Assembly: GCA_024234875.1 (NCBI GenBank)
Contig: JACKNM010000018.1
Span: 1 to 64,000 of the forward strand
DNA from: Ectothiorhodospiraceae bacterium
Lineage (GTDB): Bacteria > Pseudomonadota > Gammaproteobacteria > HK1
DNA length: 64,000 nucleotides
Direction: 5' to 3'
Part shown: piece by piece, positions 8,630-16,747 of the stretch
Layout of the letters: each line of letters opens with the position of its first letter
Position numbering within the stretch: position 1 is the first letter of the stretch
Made by a program: the position numbers and the translations under genes
Notes under the pieces: model-generated
Seen by the model: only the letters and a program-made list of their open reading frames with translations
What the model was told of the DNA's origin: nothing
Database searches by the model: none

Positions 8630-10054
8630 ATGACCTTCCCTGGTTGGTTGCTGGTCGGCGCGGCGACCGCGCTCGCGGTGTTCACCGCCGCCCATGTGTT
8701 GCTCTACAAGCGTGATCCGCGCGCCGCGTTCGGGTGGGTCGCGGTCTGCTTCACGTTCCCGGTCGCCGGCCCCCTCCTCTACTGCCTGTTCGGCATCAAC
8801 CGCATCCACACCCGCGCCCGCAGGCTCGGCTTGCTCCGCCTCCATCTCGGCTACGAGCGCAGCGAGCTGCACGCGGCGGCGCGGCTCGACCCGAGCTTCG
8901 CCCCGGAGTTCGCGAGCTTCGCCGCCATCGCCGACGCCGTCGCGCGCCGCCCGCTGGTCGCCGGCAACCGCGCCGAGCCGCTGGCCAACGGCGAGGAGGC
9001 GTTCCCGGCGATGCTCGAGGCGATTGCCGCGGCCGAGCGCACCATCTACCTCGCGACCTACCTGTTCCAGCTCGACGCGGTGGGCCGGCGCTTCGTCGCC
9101 GCCCTCGGCGCGGCGGTCGAGCGCGGTGTGACCGTGGTGGCCATCCTCGACGGCGTCGGCGAGCTCTACGGGCTCCCCCACCGCGCCGGCAAGGCGCTCG
9201 CCGCGCGCGGGGTGCGAGTCGCTCGGTTCCTGCCACCGACGCTGGTGCCGCCGTCGCTGTTCATGAACCTGCGCAACCACCGCAAGCTGCTGGTCGTCGA
9301 CGGCGTGGTCGGTTTCACCGGCGGGATGAACATCGCCGCACGGCACATGGTGACCGGCGGCGCCGAGGGTGCGACCGCGGATCTGCATTTCCGGCTGCGC
9401 GGGCCGGTGGTCGGGCAGCTCGAGCACGTCTTCGCCGAGGACTGGCAGTTCTGCACCGGCGAGATGCTGGTGCCGGGCTCGACGCTGCCCCGGTCGCTGC
9501 CCGGGCGGACCTGGTGTCGGGCCGTGGTCGACGGGCCGAACGAGGACCTCGACAAGCTGACGATGATCCTGCTCGGCGTGTTCGGCAACGCCCGCCACCG
9601 CATCGTGCTGGTGACGCCCTACTTCGTGCCCGGGCGAGAGCTCATCTCGGCGCTGCAGACGGCGGCGCTGCGCGGCGTGCAGGTCGACGTGGTGATCCCG
9701 CGCCACAGCAACCTGCCGTTCGTCGACTGGGCCACCCGCAACATGCTCTGGGAGCTGGTCGCGCGCGGGGTGCGGGTGCACCTCCAGGATCCGCCCTTCG
9801 ACCACACCAAGCTCTACGTGGTCGACGATTTCTATGCCCTGATCGGCTCGGCCAACCTCGACGCGCGCAGCCTGCGCCTGAACTTCGAGCTGATGATCGA
9901 GCTCTACGATCGCGGCGCGGTCGCCGAGCTCGAGGTCCAGGTCACCGAGCGGCTGACGCGCAGCGCACCGATCACGCTGCGCGAGCTCGACGCGCGCCCG
10001 CTACCGGTACGCATCCGCGACGCCGTGGCGTGGCTGTTCTCGCCCTACCTGTGA
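8630..10054 (+). CDS. cls: Cardiolipin synthase (phospholipase D superfamily)
   Basis: Membrane enzyme that condenses phosphatidylglycerol molecules into cardiolipin. Two N-terminal membrane helices (about residues 1-24 and 33-53 of 474) carry the typical RDPRAAFGWVAVCFTFPVAG stretch. Two HKD catalytic motifs follow: HRKLLVVDG with GGMN, and HTKLYVVDD with GSANLDARS, each contributing His and Lys to the active site. Length fits ClsA/ClsB-type enzymes (about 480). I use the ATG at 8630; ATG at 8603 or a start at 8561 would only add a short polar leader. The 3' end overlaps the convergent phosphatase-family gene by 10 bases. Confidence 0.93.
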   Translation: MTFPGWLLVGAATALAVFTAAHVLLYKRDPRAAFGWVAVCFTFPVAGPLLYCLFGINRIHTRARRLGLLRLHLGYERSELHAAARLDPSFAPEFASFAAIADAVARRPLVAGNRAEPLANGEEAFPAMLEAIAAAERTIYLATYLFQLDAVGRRFVAALGAAVERGVTVVAILDGVGELYGLPHRAGKALAARGVRVARFLPPTLVPPSLFMNLRNHRKLLVVDGVVGFTGGMNIAARHMVTGGAEGATADLHFRLRGPVVGQLEHVFAEDWQFCTGEMLVPGSTLPRSLPGRTWCRAVVDGPNEDLDKLTMILLGVFGNARHRIVLVTPYFVPGRELISALQTAALRGVQVDVVIPRHSNLPFVDWATRNMLWELVARGVRVHLQDPPFDHTKLYVVDDFYALIGSANLDARSLRLNFELMIELYDRGAVAELEVQVTERLTRSAPITLRELDARPLPVRIRDAVAWLFSPYL

Positions 10055-10836
10055 TCGCCGCGCCCGGCTGCGGTCGGATCGGCGCGCGCGCCGCGCTCCC
10101 CGGTCACCGCCGGCGGCAGGCGTACCTCCATCGCGAGCGGCAGGTGGTCGGAGCAGGTCCACTGCGGCACGAACGTGCGGCTGACCTCGATCGAGTCGCT
10201 GACCAGGATGTGGTCGATGTCGCGGCGCGGGCGCCAGCTCGGGAAGGTGCGGACCGGCGCGTACGGCACGCGCAGGCCGGTGGCGTCGCGCAGGGTCGTG
10301 ACCTCACGGCTGGAGGCACGGCAGTTGAGGTCGCCCATGACGATGGCGTGCGTGGCGCCGCGCACCAGATCGCTCAGGAAGTGGATCTGGCGCTCGCGTC
10401 CGCGCCGGCCGAGCGCGAGGTGGATCACGAACACGCTCAGCGACTCCCCGTCGAGGGTGAAGCGCGCCTCCAGCGTGCCGCGCCCGGGCAGGCCGGGCAG
10501 CTTGTGGTCGACCACCTCCTGCGGGCGTACCCGCGACAGCAGGCCGTTTCCGGGCCGCGCGATCCGACCGACGCGCCGATTCGCCTGCTCGGCCCAGAAC
10601 GGGAATCCGCCCATGTGGGCGAGGCTCTCGGTCTGACTCGCGAAACCGGTGCGCAGGCTTCCCGCGTCGACCTCCTGCAATGCCACCAGGTCGAAGTGAC
10701 GCAGGTGCTCGGCGATGACCTGGAGGTTGCGCTGGCGATCGTGGTGCGGGGTGACATAGCGCAGGCCGCGGGTGAAGTAGTGCCCGAAGTGGGTTGCGGC
10801 GAGCCCGGTCTGGATGTTGTAGCTGAGCAGCCGCAC
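10045..10836 (-). CDS. Endonuclease/exonuclease/phosphatase family protein
   Basis: A soluble EEP-fold hydrolase of about 263 residues with the family motifs in order: LLSYNIQTG (Asn), LVALQEVD (catalytic Glu), VFVIHLALG, VMGDLNCR (Asp-x-Asn), RRDIDHILVS and the final SDHLPLAMEV (Asp-His). No secretion signal is seen. The substrate is unknown; members include nucleases, sphingomyelinases and phosphatases, and adjacency to cardiolipin synthase makes a lipid-related role possible but unproven. I prefer the GTG at 10836 just before LLSYNI; the frame extends to 10995 but would then overlap the divergent gene at 10898. The two genes at its ends face it or diverge from it. Confidence 0.88.
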   Translation of the reverse strand: MRLLSYNIQTGLAATHFGHYFTRGLRYVTPHHDRQRNLQVIAEHLRHFDLVALQEVDAGSLRTGFASQTESLAHMGGFPFWAEQANRRVGRIARPGNGLLSRVRPQEVVDHKLPGLPGRGTLEARFTLDGESLSVFVIHLALGRRGRERQIHFLSDLVRGATHAIVMGDLNCRASSREVTTLRDATGLRVPYAPVRTFPSWRPRRDIDHILVSDSIEVSRTFVPQWTCSDHLPLAMEVRLPPAVTGERGARADPTAAGRGDHR

Positions 10837-10897
10837 GACCCGATCGCGCGGCAGCCGGCGCCGGGCCTCACGGCCGTCGCGCTCGGCAGGCACTGAC

Positions 10898-11311
10898 GTG
10901 GACGCCCTGCTCGAGCTGCTCCGCGACCACGAGGCGGCGCTGTGGCTGGTCGGAATCGGTTCGCTGGTCACGCTGGTCCTGTCCGCGCTGCTCATCCCCT
11001 GGCTTATCGTCCGACTCCCGGCAGACTTCTATGCCGAGTCGCGGCTCGCCGACCCCGCGCCGCGCCCGCGCACCGTGTGGCGCCTGCTCCTCGGCGCGCT
11101 GCGCAATGCGGTCGGCGCGGCCTTGCTGGCGGCCGGGGTGCTGATGCTGTTCCTGCCAGGGCAGGGTCTGCTGACCATCCTGATCGGCCTCGCCTGCCTC
11201 GACTTCCCGGGCAAGCGCCGGCTCGAGCGGATGATCGTCACCCGACCCTCGGTGGTCAACGCGATGAACTGGATTCGCGCGCGCGCCGGCCGCCCGCCGC
11301 TTCGACTGTGA
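10898..11311 (+). CDS. PGPGW-type transmembrane protein
   Basis: Small integral membrane protein of 137 residues with a GTG start. One helix lies at about 16-38. A hydrophobic hairpin at about 68-102 contains AAGVLMLFLPGQGLLTILIGLACLDFPGKRR in two parts. The LPGQG...G...FP(G)KR pattern is typical of the PGPGW transmembrane family (TIGR02611-like), whose function is not established. Its start is divergent from the phosphatase-family gene. A one-gene transcript is likely, as the next gene is convergent. Confidence 0.75.
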   Translation: MDALLELLRDHEAALWLVGIGSLVTLVLSALLIPWLIVRLPADFYAESRLADPAPRPRTVWRLLLGALRNAVGAALLAAGVLMLFLPGQGLLTILIGLACLDFPGKRRLERMIVTRPSVVNAMNWIRARAGRPPLRL

Positions 11312-11344
11312 GCGCCGCGCGCTTCCACCGGCGCACCGCGGCGC

Positions 11345-11695
11345 TCACTCCGGAGCCGCGTCGCGCGCCGCCTCGGCGCCGAGGTCGCGGGCGAAGCGGC
11401 GCTTCAGATCCCGAAACCGCGACGCCGGCCCGGCATCGGCGTAGATCGGGTCGCCCTGGTCGTCCTCGGAGATGATGCGCTCGCCCTGCACGTAGGGCAT
11501 GCCCTCCTCCAGCTCGTCGAGCGCCGCCGAGAGCAGGTCGATGAGGAGATCCTCGACCCGCCGCCGCGGATAGATCTCGGCCAGGGCCGCCACCCGCGCC
11601 GCATCCTCGACCGGCAGTCGAATGCAGTACTCGCGCACCGTCAGCGGCTCCGCCGCGTGGTCCTCCCACTGCTTGATAAGCTCGCGCACCCTCAT
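11345..11695 (-). CDS. Conserved hypothetical protein, MRVRELIKQWE type
   Basis: A soluble acidic protein of 116 residues starting at the ATG at 11695 (an in-frame extension to 11809 is poorly supported). It begins RVRELIKQWEDHA and continues LPVEDAARVAALAEIYPRRRVEDLLIDLL and MPYVQGERIISEDDQGDPIY. I recall similar short proteins annotated in Pseudomonas and other gammaproteobacteria, sometimes labelled pilin assembly protein, but I know no experimental function. The first part (TVREYCIRLPVEDAARVAALAEIYP) looks like a ribbon-helix-helix or similar small regulatory fold. It is convergent with the PGPGW protein and divergent from nrdR. Confidence 0.7.
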   Translation of the reverse strand: MRVRELIKQWEDHAAEPLTVREYCIRLPVEDAARVAALAEIYPRRRVEDLLIDLLSAALDELEEGMPYVQGERIISEDDQGDPIYADAGPASRFRDLKRRFARDLGAEAARDAAPE

Positions 11696-11876
11696 CGCCT
11701 TCCCCTTCGAGCTGGACGTCCCGACCCTCGGCGGCCACTGCTCGCCGAGGCGCACATTATCCGTCGGTCGCCACCGCGGCGCCCGTGCACCGATGCACTC
11801 ACGAGCCACGCCACGGGATGAAATCGGGCCGACAGGCTACAATTCGGCCGGTATTCCGCTCCGAGAGCCCCGTCCG

Positions 11877-12377
11877 GTGCAGTGTCCGTTCTGCCACGCC
11901 CGCGACACCCGCGTCATCGACTCCCGCCTCGCCGGCGAGGGCGATCAGATCCGTCGGCGTCGAGAGTGCGCCGAGTGCCACGAGCGTTTCACCACCTTCG
12001 AGAAGGCCGAGCTCACGCTGCCGCGCGTGGTCAAGCGCGACGGCAGCCGGGTTCCGTTCGACGAGGAGAAGCTGCGCTCGGGGATGCTGCGCGCGCTCGA
12101 GAAGCGCCCGGTGGCGAGCGCCGACGTCGAGGCGGCCCTGGTGCGCATCCGGCGCGCGCTGCTCGCGAGCGGTGAGCGCGAGGTGCGCTCGCGCGCGGTC
12201 GGCGAGCTGGTGATGGACGCGCTGCGCGCGCTCGACCAGGTGGCCTACGTGCGCTTCGCGTCCGTCTACCGCAGCTTCCAGGACGTGCACGCCTTCCGCG
12301 AGGAGATCGAGCGGCTCGAGTCCGAGCCGACACCGGAGGCGCGGCGCAGCCAGCTCTCCCTGCTGCCCGGCGAGTGA
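11877..12377 (+). CDS. nrdR: Transcriptional repressor NrdR
   Basis: Zinc- and ATP-binding repressor of ribonucleotide reductase genes. The N-terminal zinc ribbon shows CPFC at residues 3-6 and CAECHERFTTFE at about 31-42. The ATP-cone domain covers about 46-140 (VVKRDGSRVPFDEEKLRSGM...). A GTG start at 11877 gives MQCPFC, the near-universal N-terminus, and 166 residues. It is first in the nrdR-rib-nusB-thiL-pgpA cluster, and its stop overlaps the ribD GTG by four bases. TACAAT at 11838-11843 is a possible -10 box, but no -35 box is evident. Confidence 0.97.
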   Translation: MQCPFCHARDTRVIDSRLAGEGDQIRRRRECAECHERFTTFEKAELTLPRVVKRDGSRVPFDEEKLRSGMLRALEKRPVASADVEAALVRIRRALLASGEREVRSRAVGELVMDALRALDQVAYVRFASVYRSFQDVHAFREEIERLESEPTPEARRSQLSLLPGE

Positions 12378-13492
12378 GCACCGAGGTCGACGCGCGGCAC
12401 ATGCGGCGGGCGCTGGGGCTCGCGCGCCGCGGCCTGTTCACCACCGATCCGAACCCCCGCGTCGGCTGCGTCCTGGTGCGCGACGGGCGGGTCGTCGGCG
12501 AGGGCTGGCACGTGCGCGCCGGCGAGGCCCACGCCGAGGTCAACGCGCTGGCGCGCGCCGGCGGCGACGCCCGCGGCGCCACCGCCTACGTGACCCTGGA
12601 GCCCTGCGCCCACCACGGGCGCACCGGCCCGTGCGCGCAGGCGCTGATCGACGCCGGCGTGCGACGGGTGGTCGCCGCGATGGAGGACCCGAACCCACTG
12701 GTCGCCGGAGCCGGCCTCGCCCGCCTGCGCGCCGCGGGCGTGCGGGTGGAGTGCGGCCTGTCGGCCGACGCCGCGCTCGCGCTCAATCCGGGCTTCGTGC
12801 AGCGGATGCGGCTCGCGCGGCCCTGGACCCGACTCAAGCTCGCGGCGAGCCTCGATGCGCGCACCGCGCTCGCGAGCGGCGAGAGCAAGTGGATCACCGG
12901 CCCGGCGGCGCGGGCCGACGTGCACCGGTTCCGCGCGCGCAGCAGCGCGGTGGTGACCGGCGTCGGCACCGTCCTCGCCGACGACCCGGCCCTCACCGCA
13001 CGACCCACCGGACGCCGGCCAGTCCTGCAACCGATACGGGTGATCCTCGACCCGAGGCTGCGCACCCCACCCACTGCCAGGGTGCTGCGCGAGCCGGGCG
13101 CGACACTGCTGATCGCGACCCCCGGTGACACGACCCGCCGCGCGGCGCTCGAGGCAGCTGGCGCCGAGGTCGTGGTGCTCGACGCCGGCCCCCGCCCGGA
13201 GCCCGGTGCGGTGCTGACGTTGCTCGCCGCGCGCGGGGTCAACGAGGTCTGGGTCGAGTGCGGCCCGACCCTCGCCGGCGCGTTCCTCGCGGCGAGCGTG
13301 GTCGACGAGCTCATCGTCTACCTCGCCCCCACCCTCCTCGGCGACGACGCGCGCGCGCTGATGCGGCTGCCCCCGCTGCGGTCGATGGCCGCCCGTCCGA
13401 GACTGTCGTTCACCGACGTGCGCCGATTCGGCGACGACCTTCGCATCACCGCGCGACCGGCCGGGCGCATCGACGACGGGCAGAGCCTATAA
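12374..13492 (+). CDS. ribD: Bifunctional riboflavin biosynthesis protein RibD
   Basis: Catalyses two early riboflavin steps: deamination of the pyrimidine, then reduction of its ribosyl side chain with NADPH. The N-terminal deaminase domain (about 1-145) has the zinc motif HAEVNAL at about 53-59 and TLEPCAHHGRTGPC at about 74-87. The C-terminal reductase (about 150-360) begins LKLAASLDARTALASGES and includes DPALTAR and the late VWVECGPTLAGAFL. Length is 372 residues, normal for the fusion. Its GTG overlaps the nrdR stop, indicating coupling. Confidence 0.97.
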   Translation: MSTEVDARHMRRALGLARRGLFTTDPNPRVGCVLVRDGRVVGEGWHVRAGEAHAEVNALARAGGDARGATAYVTLEPCAHHGRTGPCAQALIDAGVRRVVAAMEDPNPLVAGAGLARLRAAGVRVECGLSADAALALNPGFVQRMRLARPWTRLKLAASLDARTALASGESKWITGPAARADVHRFRARSSAVVTGVGTVLADDPALTARPTGRRPVLQPIRVILDPRLRTPPTARVLREPGATLLIATPGDTTRRAALEAAGAEVVVLDAGPRPEPGAVLTLLAARGVNEVWVECGPTLAGAFLAASVVDELIVYLAPTLLGDDARALMRLPPLRSMAARPRLSFTDVRRFGDDLRITARPAGRIDDGQSL

Positions 13493-13499
13493 TGCGCGG

Positions 13500-13539
13500 C
13501 CCGGCGGGGCGGCCCGCCGGGCGACGGGTCGCCGACCCG
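13500..13539 (+). other. Tandem hairpins between ribD and ribE
   Basis: Two perfect inverted repeats follow the ribD stop: CCCGGCGGG-GCGG-CCCGCCGGG (13500-13521) and CGGGTC-GCC-GACCCG (13525-13539). No T-tract follows, so they are not a classical terminator. The conserved boxes of the FMN riboswitch are absent. They may attenuate or stabilise the polycistronic RNA before ribE, which starts 14 bases later. Confidence 0.6.
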
Positions 13540-13553
13540 AGCGGAGAGAGCGA

Positions 13554-14159
13554 GTGTTCACCGGAATCATCGAGTGCACGGGCGAGTTGCGCGAGCGTGA
13601 GACGGCGCGCGGTGGGGACGTGCGCCTGGTCATCGGCTGCCCCGGCATCGCGCCGGAGCGCCGGCGACTCGGCGACTCGGTGGCGGTCGACGGCGCCTGC
13701 CTCACCGTCGCCACGGTGCTCGCCGACGGCTTCGCCGCCGACGTCTCCAACGAGACGCTGGCCAAGACCACACTCGGCCGCGTGCCGGTCGGCGGGCGCG
13801 TCAATCTCGAGCCCGCGCTGCGGGTCGGGGACACCCTCGGCGGACACATGGTGTCCGGACACGTCGACGGGGTCGGCGCGCTGGCGACGCGCGAGGAGGA
13901 TGCGCGCTCGGTACGCATGGTGTTCACGGCGCCGCCGGCGCTCGCGCGCTATCTGGCGCCGAAGGGCTCGATCTGCGTCAACGGCGTGAGCCTCACCGTG
14001 AACGAGGTCGACGGCGCGCGCTTCGGCGTGAACCTCGTGCCGCACACGATGTCCGTCACCAATCTCGGAGCACTGGCCTGCGCGGACGCGGTCAACCTCG
14101 AGGTGGACATGGTGGCCCGCTACCTCGACCGCCTGCTGGAGGCACGCGCCGCCGAGTGA
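13554..14159 (+). CDS. ribE: Riboflavin synthase, alpha subunit
   Basis: Final enzyme of riboflavin synthesis, which dismutates two lumazine molecules into riboflavin. It shows the two internal lumazine-binding repeats. The N-terminal one opens with MFTGIIECTGEL and contains GDSVAVDGACLTV. The C-terminal one starts at GGHMVSGHVDGVG and contains GSICVNGVSLTVNEVDG. Length is 201 residues (usual about 200-215), with a GTG start. It follows ribD by 61 bases that contain two hairpins. Confidence 0.97.
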   Translation: MFTGIIECTGELRERETARGGDVRLVIGCPGIAPERRRLGDSVAVDGACLTVATVLADGFAADVSNETLAKTTLGRVPVGGRVNLEPALRVGDTLGGHMVSGHVDGVGALATREEDARSVRMVFTAPPALARYLAPKGSICVNGVSLTVNEVDGARFGVNLVPHTMSVTNLGALACADAVNLEVDMVARYLDRLLEARAAE

Positions 14160-14293
14160 GCCGCCGGGCCCGGGTCGCGCGCCGGGCCGGCACTGCACCG
14201 AATCCTTGTCCCCGCCCGGGCGCGGGGTGTGCTGGCAACCCGACCGCCTGGCGCCACGTCGCCGCCCGGTCGCGTGCCGACGGAGCCGAGACA
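14160..14293 (+). other. ribE-ribH intergenic gap lacking ribBA
   Basis: These 134 GC-rich bases hold no gene. In many gammaproteobacteria a ribBA gene occupies this position. The ribH frame stays open back to 14156, but translation from there would give an arginine- and proline-rich leader unlike any family member. No riboswitch motif is recognised. Confidence 0.6.
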
Positions 14294-14773
14294 ATGGCCA
14301 GGTACGACATCGAGCATTCCGAGTACGAGGGGGCCGGCCGACGCTTCGCGATCGTCGCGGCGCGATTCAACGCCGACATCGTCGATCGCCTGCTCGAGGG
14401 CGCGCTCGCCTGCCTCGGCGAGCACGGCGTGGCGAGCACCGACGTCGACGTGGTGCGCGTCCCGGGGGCGTTCGAGATCCCGCTGGCGGCACAGCGCCTG
14501 GCCGCGACCGGCGGCTACGACGCGGTGGTCGGTCTCGGCACCGTGATTCGCGGGGAGACGCCGCACTTCGACTACGTCTGCAACGAGTGCGCGCGTGGCG
14601 TGGCCGCGGTGTCGCTGCAGCACGACCTGCCGGTGATCTTCGGCGTGCTCACCACCGACGACCACGCGCAGGCACTGGCCCGCGCCGGCGGCGCCCACGG
14701 CCACAAGGGCCGCGAGGCGGCGCTCGCCGCGCTGGAGATGGTGACGGTGCTCGGCCGGCTCGCGTCGCGGTGA
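14294..14773 (+). CDS. ribH: 6,7-dimethyl-8-ribityllumazine synthase
   Basis: Condenses the ribityl-aminouracil with 3,4-dihydroxybutanone phosphate to form lumazine, the substrate of RibE. Family motifs are present: FAIVAARFNADIVDRLLEGA near residue 20, VRVPGAFEIPLAAQRLA near 55, VGLGTVIRGETPHFDYVC near 80 and VIFGVLTTDDHAQALARAGG near 115, giving the catalytic histidine and phosphate-binding residues. I chose the ATG at 14294, which gives 159 residues, the usual length. The nusB GTG overlaps its stop by four bases. Confidence 0.97.
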   Translation: MARYDIEHSEYEGAGRRFAIVAARFNADIVDRLLEGALACLGEHGVASTDVDVVRVPGAFEIPLAAQRLAATGGYDAVVGLGTVIRGETPHFDYVCNECARGVAAVSLQHDLPVIFGVLTTDDHAQALARAGGAHGHKGREAALAALEMVTVLGRLASR

Positions 14774-15225
14774 GGGTCTCACCCCGGGAGCGGGCCACCG
14801 CGCGCCGCGCGGCGCTGCAAGCCGTCTACCAGTGGCAGGTGAGCGGCGGCGACGCCGGCGAGGTGATCACCGAGTTCCGCCAGGAAGGGCGGCTGAAGGG
14901 TGCCGACCAGGCGTACTTCGTGCGCCTGGTGCGCGGCGTGGTCGGCGACGCGCCGAGCCTCGACGCGGCACTCGGCAAGCTGCTGACCGACCGCGAGGTG
15001 GAGGAGGTCGACCAGGTGGCGCGCGCGCTGCTGCGGGTCGGTGCCTACGAGCTGCGCGACTGCCCCGAGACCCCCTGGCGGGTGGTGATCAACGAGGCGG
15101 TGCGTCTGGCGCACGAGTTCGGCTCCGAGGCCTCGCACCGCTACGTCAACGCCGTGCTCGACCGGCTGGCACAGACCTGGCGCGGCACCGAGATCGCGGC
15201 CGACCCCAAGCGCAGCCGCGACTGA
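14770..15225 (+). CDS. nusB: Transcription antitermination factor NusB
   Basis: Small all-helical RNA-binding protein that joins NusE/S10 on boxA RNA during rRNA antitermination. It begins RERATARRAALQAVYQWQVSG, the classic N-terminal helix, and ends with the conserved RVVINEAVRLAHEFGSEASH followed by RYVNAVLDRLAQ. Length is 151 residues from the GTG at 14770. It overlaps ribH, and the downstream thiL-like gene begins 11 bases after its stop. The gene pair ribH-nusB is standard in proteobacteria. Confidence 0.96.
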   Translation: MRVSPRERATARRAALQAVYQWQVSGGDAGEVITEFRQEGRLKGADQAYFVRLVRGVVGDAPSLDAALGKLLTDREVEEVDQVARALLRVGAYELRDCPETPWRVVINEAVRLAHEFGSEASHRYVNAVLDRLAQTWRGTEIAADPKRSRD

Positions 15226-15236
15226 GAAGGCGGCCG

Positions 15237-16184
15237 ATGGACGCCGCTCGTGGACGGCTGCACCGGGCACTCACCGCGCGGGGCCGATTCCCCAGGGTCG
15301 ATCCGCTGCGCCCGGCGCCGGGCCACGACCTCGTGCTGGTCCTCGACACCATGGTCGCCGGCGTCCACTACCCCGGCGACACCGCGCTCGAGGCGGTCGG
15401 CTACAAGGCGGTCGCGGTCAACCTGAGCGACCTCGCGGCGATGGGCGCGGCCCCGCGCGCGATCGGCGTCGCGGTGGCCGGGATCGAGACGCCGGGCGCT
15501 GCGCGCGACCTGGCCGACGGCATCGCCAGCGCCGGCGCGCTCGACCTGCTCTGGGTCCACGAGACCGCGGGCGCACCGACCCTCGAGATCAGCGTGCTGG
15601 CGATCGGCGAGGTGCCGGCCGGGGCGGCCCTCACCCGCACCGGAGCCGGCGCCGGCGACGACGTCTACGTCACCGGTTGCATCGGCGATGCCGCGGTCGG
15701 CCTCGCCGCCGCGTGCGAGGGCCTCGCCCTTCCCACCGTGGATGCCGCGTTGCTGCGCGCCCGCCTCGACCGCCCGTGTCCGCGAGTCGAGGCCGGGCTC
15801 GCGCTGCGCGGCGTCGCCTCGGCGTGCATCGACGTCTCCGACGGCCTGCTCGCAGACCTCGGTCACCTCGTCGAGCATGCCGGGCTCGGGGCGCGCATCG
15901 AGCTCGCGGCGCTACCGCTCTCCGCCGCGGTGCGGCGCGCGCTGGCGGGGGCCGATCTCTGGCCGCGCATCCTCGGCGGGGGCGACGACTACGAGCTGCT
16001 GTTCACCGCCCCGCCGCGAGCGGCGGCGCGCGTCGAGGCGGCGCTCGCCCACTGTCGGCACGGGGTACGCCGAATCGGCCGAATCGAGGCGGCGCCCGGG
16101 GTTCGGGTCCACGCCCCGGACGGGCGCGCGCTCGACGTCCAGGCCGGCTGGGACCACTTCGCCGCCGCGGAGCGCGCGCGGTGA
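15237..16184 (+). CDS. thiL: ThiL-like protein A (thiamine-monophosphate kinase family, atypical)
   Basis: ThiL phosphorylates thiamine monophosphate to thiamine diphosphate with ATP and Mg. This 315-residue protein sits at the usual thiL place between nusB and pgpA. It keeps several ThiL motifs: LDTMVAGVHY (36-45), NLSDLAAMGA (62-71), GDAAVGL (150-156), IDVSDGLLADLGH (198-210) and LGGGDDYELLF (246-256). It has lost the metal/ATP motif GxGDD near the N-terminus (here RVDPLRPAPG), and the GGDTTRG motif is replaced by WVHETAG (106-112). Those missing motifs are found in the second ThiL-like gene at 17435. Alone it is probably impaired; it may work as a heteromer. Its stop overlaps the pgpA GTG. 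Confidence 0.85.
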   Translation: MDAARGRLHRALTARGRFPRVDPLRPAPGHDLVLVLDTMVAGVHYPGDTALEAVGYKAVAVNLSDLAAMGAAPRAIGVAVAGIETPGAARDLADGIASAGALDLLWVHETAGAPTLEISVLAIGEVPAGAALTRTGAGAGDDVYVTGCIGDAAVGLAAACEGLALPTVDAALLRARLDRPCPRVEAGLALRGVASACIDVSDGLLADLGHLVEHAGLGARIELAALPLSAAVRRALAGADLWPRILGGGDDYELLFTAPPRAAARVEAALAHCRHGVRRIGRIEAAPGVRVHAPDGRALDVQAGWDHFAAAERAR

Positions 16185-16666
16185 GCCGCCCGGCGCCGGG
16201 CTGGTGGCGCGACCCCGCGATGCTCGTCGCGCTCGCCGGGGGCTCCGGGCTCGCACCCCGTGCCCCCGGGACCTTCGGCACCGTCGCCGGGGTCGTCGTC
16301 TACCTCGCGCTCGCGCCGCTCTCGCTGCCGCTCTACCTCGGTGCCGTCGCGGTCGTCGTCGCGGTGGCGATCTGGGCCTGCGGCCGTGCCGCCCGCGCCC
16401 TCGGCGTGCACGACCACCCGAGCATCGTCGCCGACGAGGTGGCCGGCTACCTGGTGACGATGATCGCCGCCCCGCCGGGATGGCCGTGGGTGCTGGTCGG
16501 CTTCGTCGCGTTCCGCGTCCTCGACATCGCCAAGCCGTGGCCGATCGGACCGATCGACCGCCGGGTCCACGGTGGTCTCGGCATCGTCGCCGACGACGTG
16601 GTCGCCGGCCTGCTCGCGCTGGCGGTGGTGCAGGGCCTGGCGGCGCTCTCAAGGACACTGGTCTGA
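16181..16666 (+). CDS. pgpA: Phosphatidylglycerophosphatase A
   Basis: Inner-membrane phosphatase that makes phosphatidylglycerol from its phosphate. It has the family motifs GSGLAPRAPGTFGTVAG (about residues 16-32), DEVAGYLVTM (about 86-95) and FRVLDIAKPWPIGPIDRRV (about 109-127), then GGLGIVADDVVAG; the acidic residues form the Mg-dependent active site. Three to four hydrophobic helices are evident. Length is 161 residues (E. coli 172) from a GTG that overlaps the thiL-like stop by four bases. Together with the cardiolipin synthase at 8.6 kb it covers anionic phospholipid synthesis. Confidence 0.95.
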   Translation: MSRPAPGWWRDPAMLVALAGGSGLAPRAPGTFGTVAGVVVYLALAPLSLPLYLGAVAVVVAVAIWACGRAARALGVHDHPSIVADEVAGYLVTMIAAPPGWPWVLVGFVAFRVLDIAKPWPIGPIDRRVHGGLGIVADDVVAGLLALAVVQGLAALSRTLV

Positions 16667-16747
16667 GGGCCGCTATACTTGCGCCAGCGCGCCGCCCTCG
16701 GCGGGGCGGTCAGTGCTGGACGAGCCAGGGAATCGAACCAGGGACCG

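Noticed and set aside
13488..13493. TATAAT at the ribD stop as a ribE promoter
   Set aside because: No -35 element is found at a 16-18-base spacing, and the sequence overlaps the ribD stop codon.
13493..13553. FMN riboswitch before ribE
   Set aside because: None of the conserved RFN boxes (AGGGGCAGGGTG, ACCGGCGGT, TTGGTG) is present; only two simple hairpins are seen.
16714..16746. tRNA-like TpsiC-arm look-alike (GAATCGAACC) before the lytic transglycosylase gene
   Set aside because: Read on the minus strand it contains TTCGATTC, but the T-stem pairs poorly and the remaining tRNA would lie in the coding region; no anticodon or D-arm is present.
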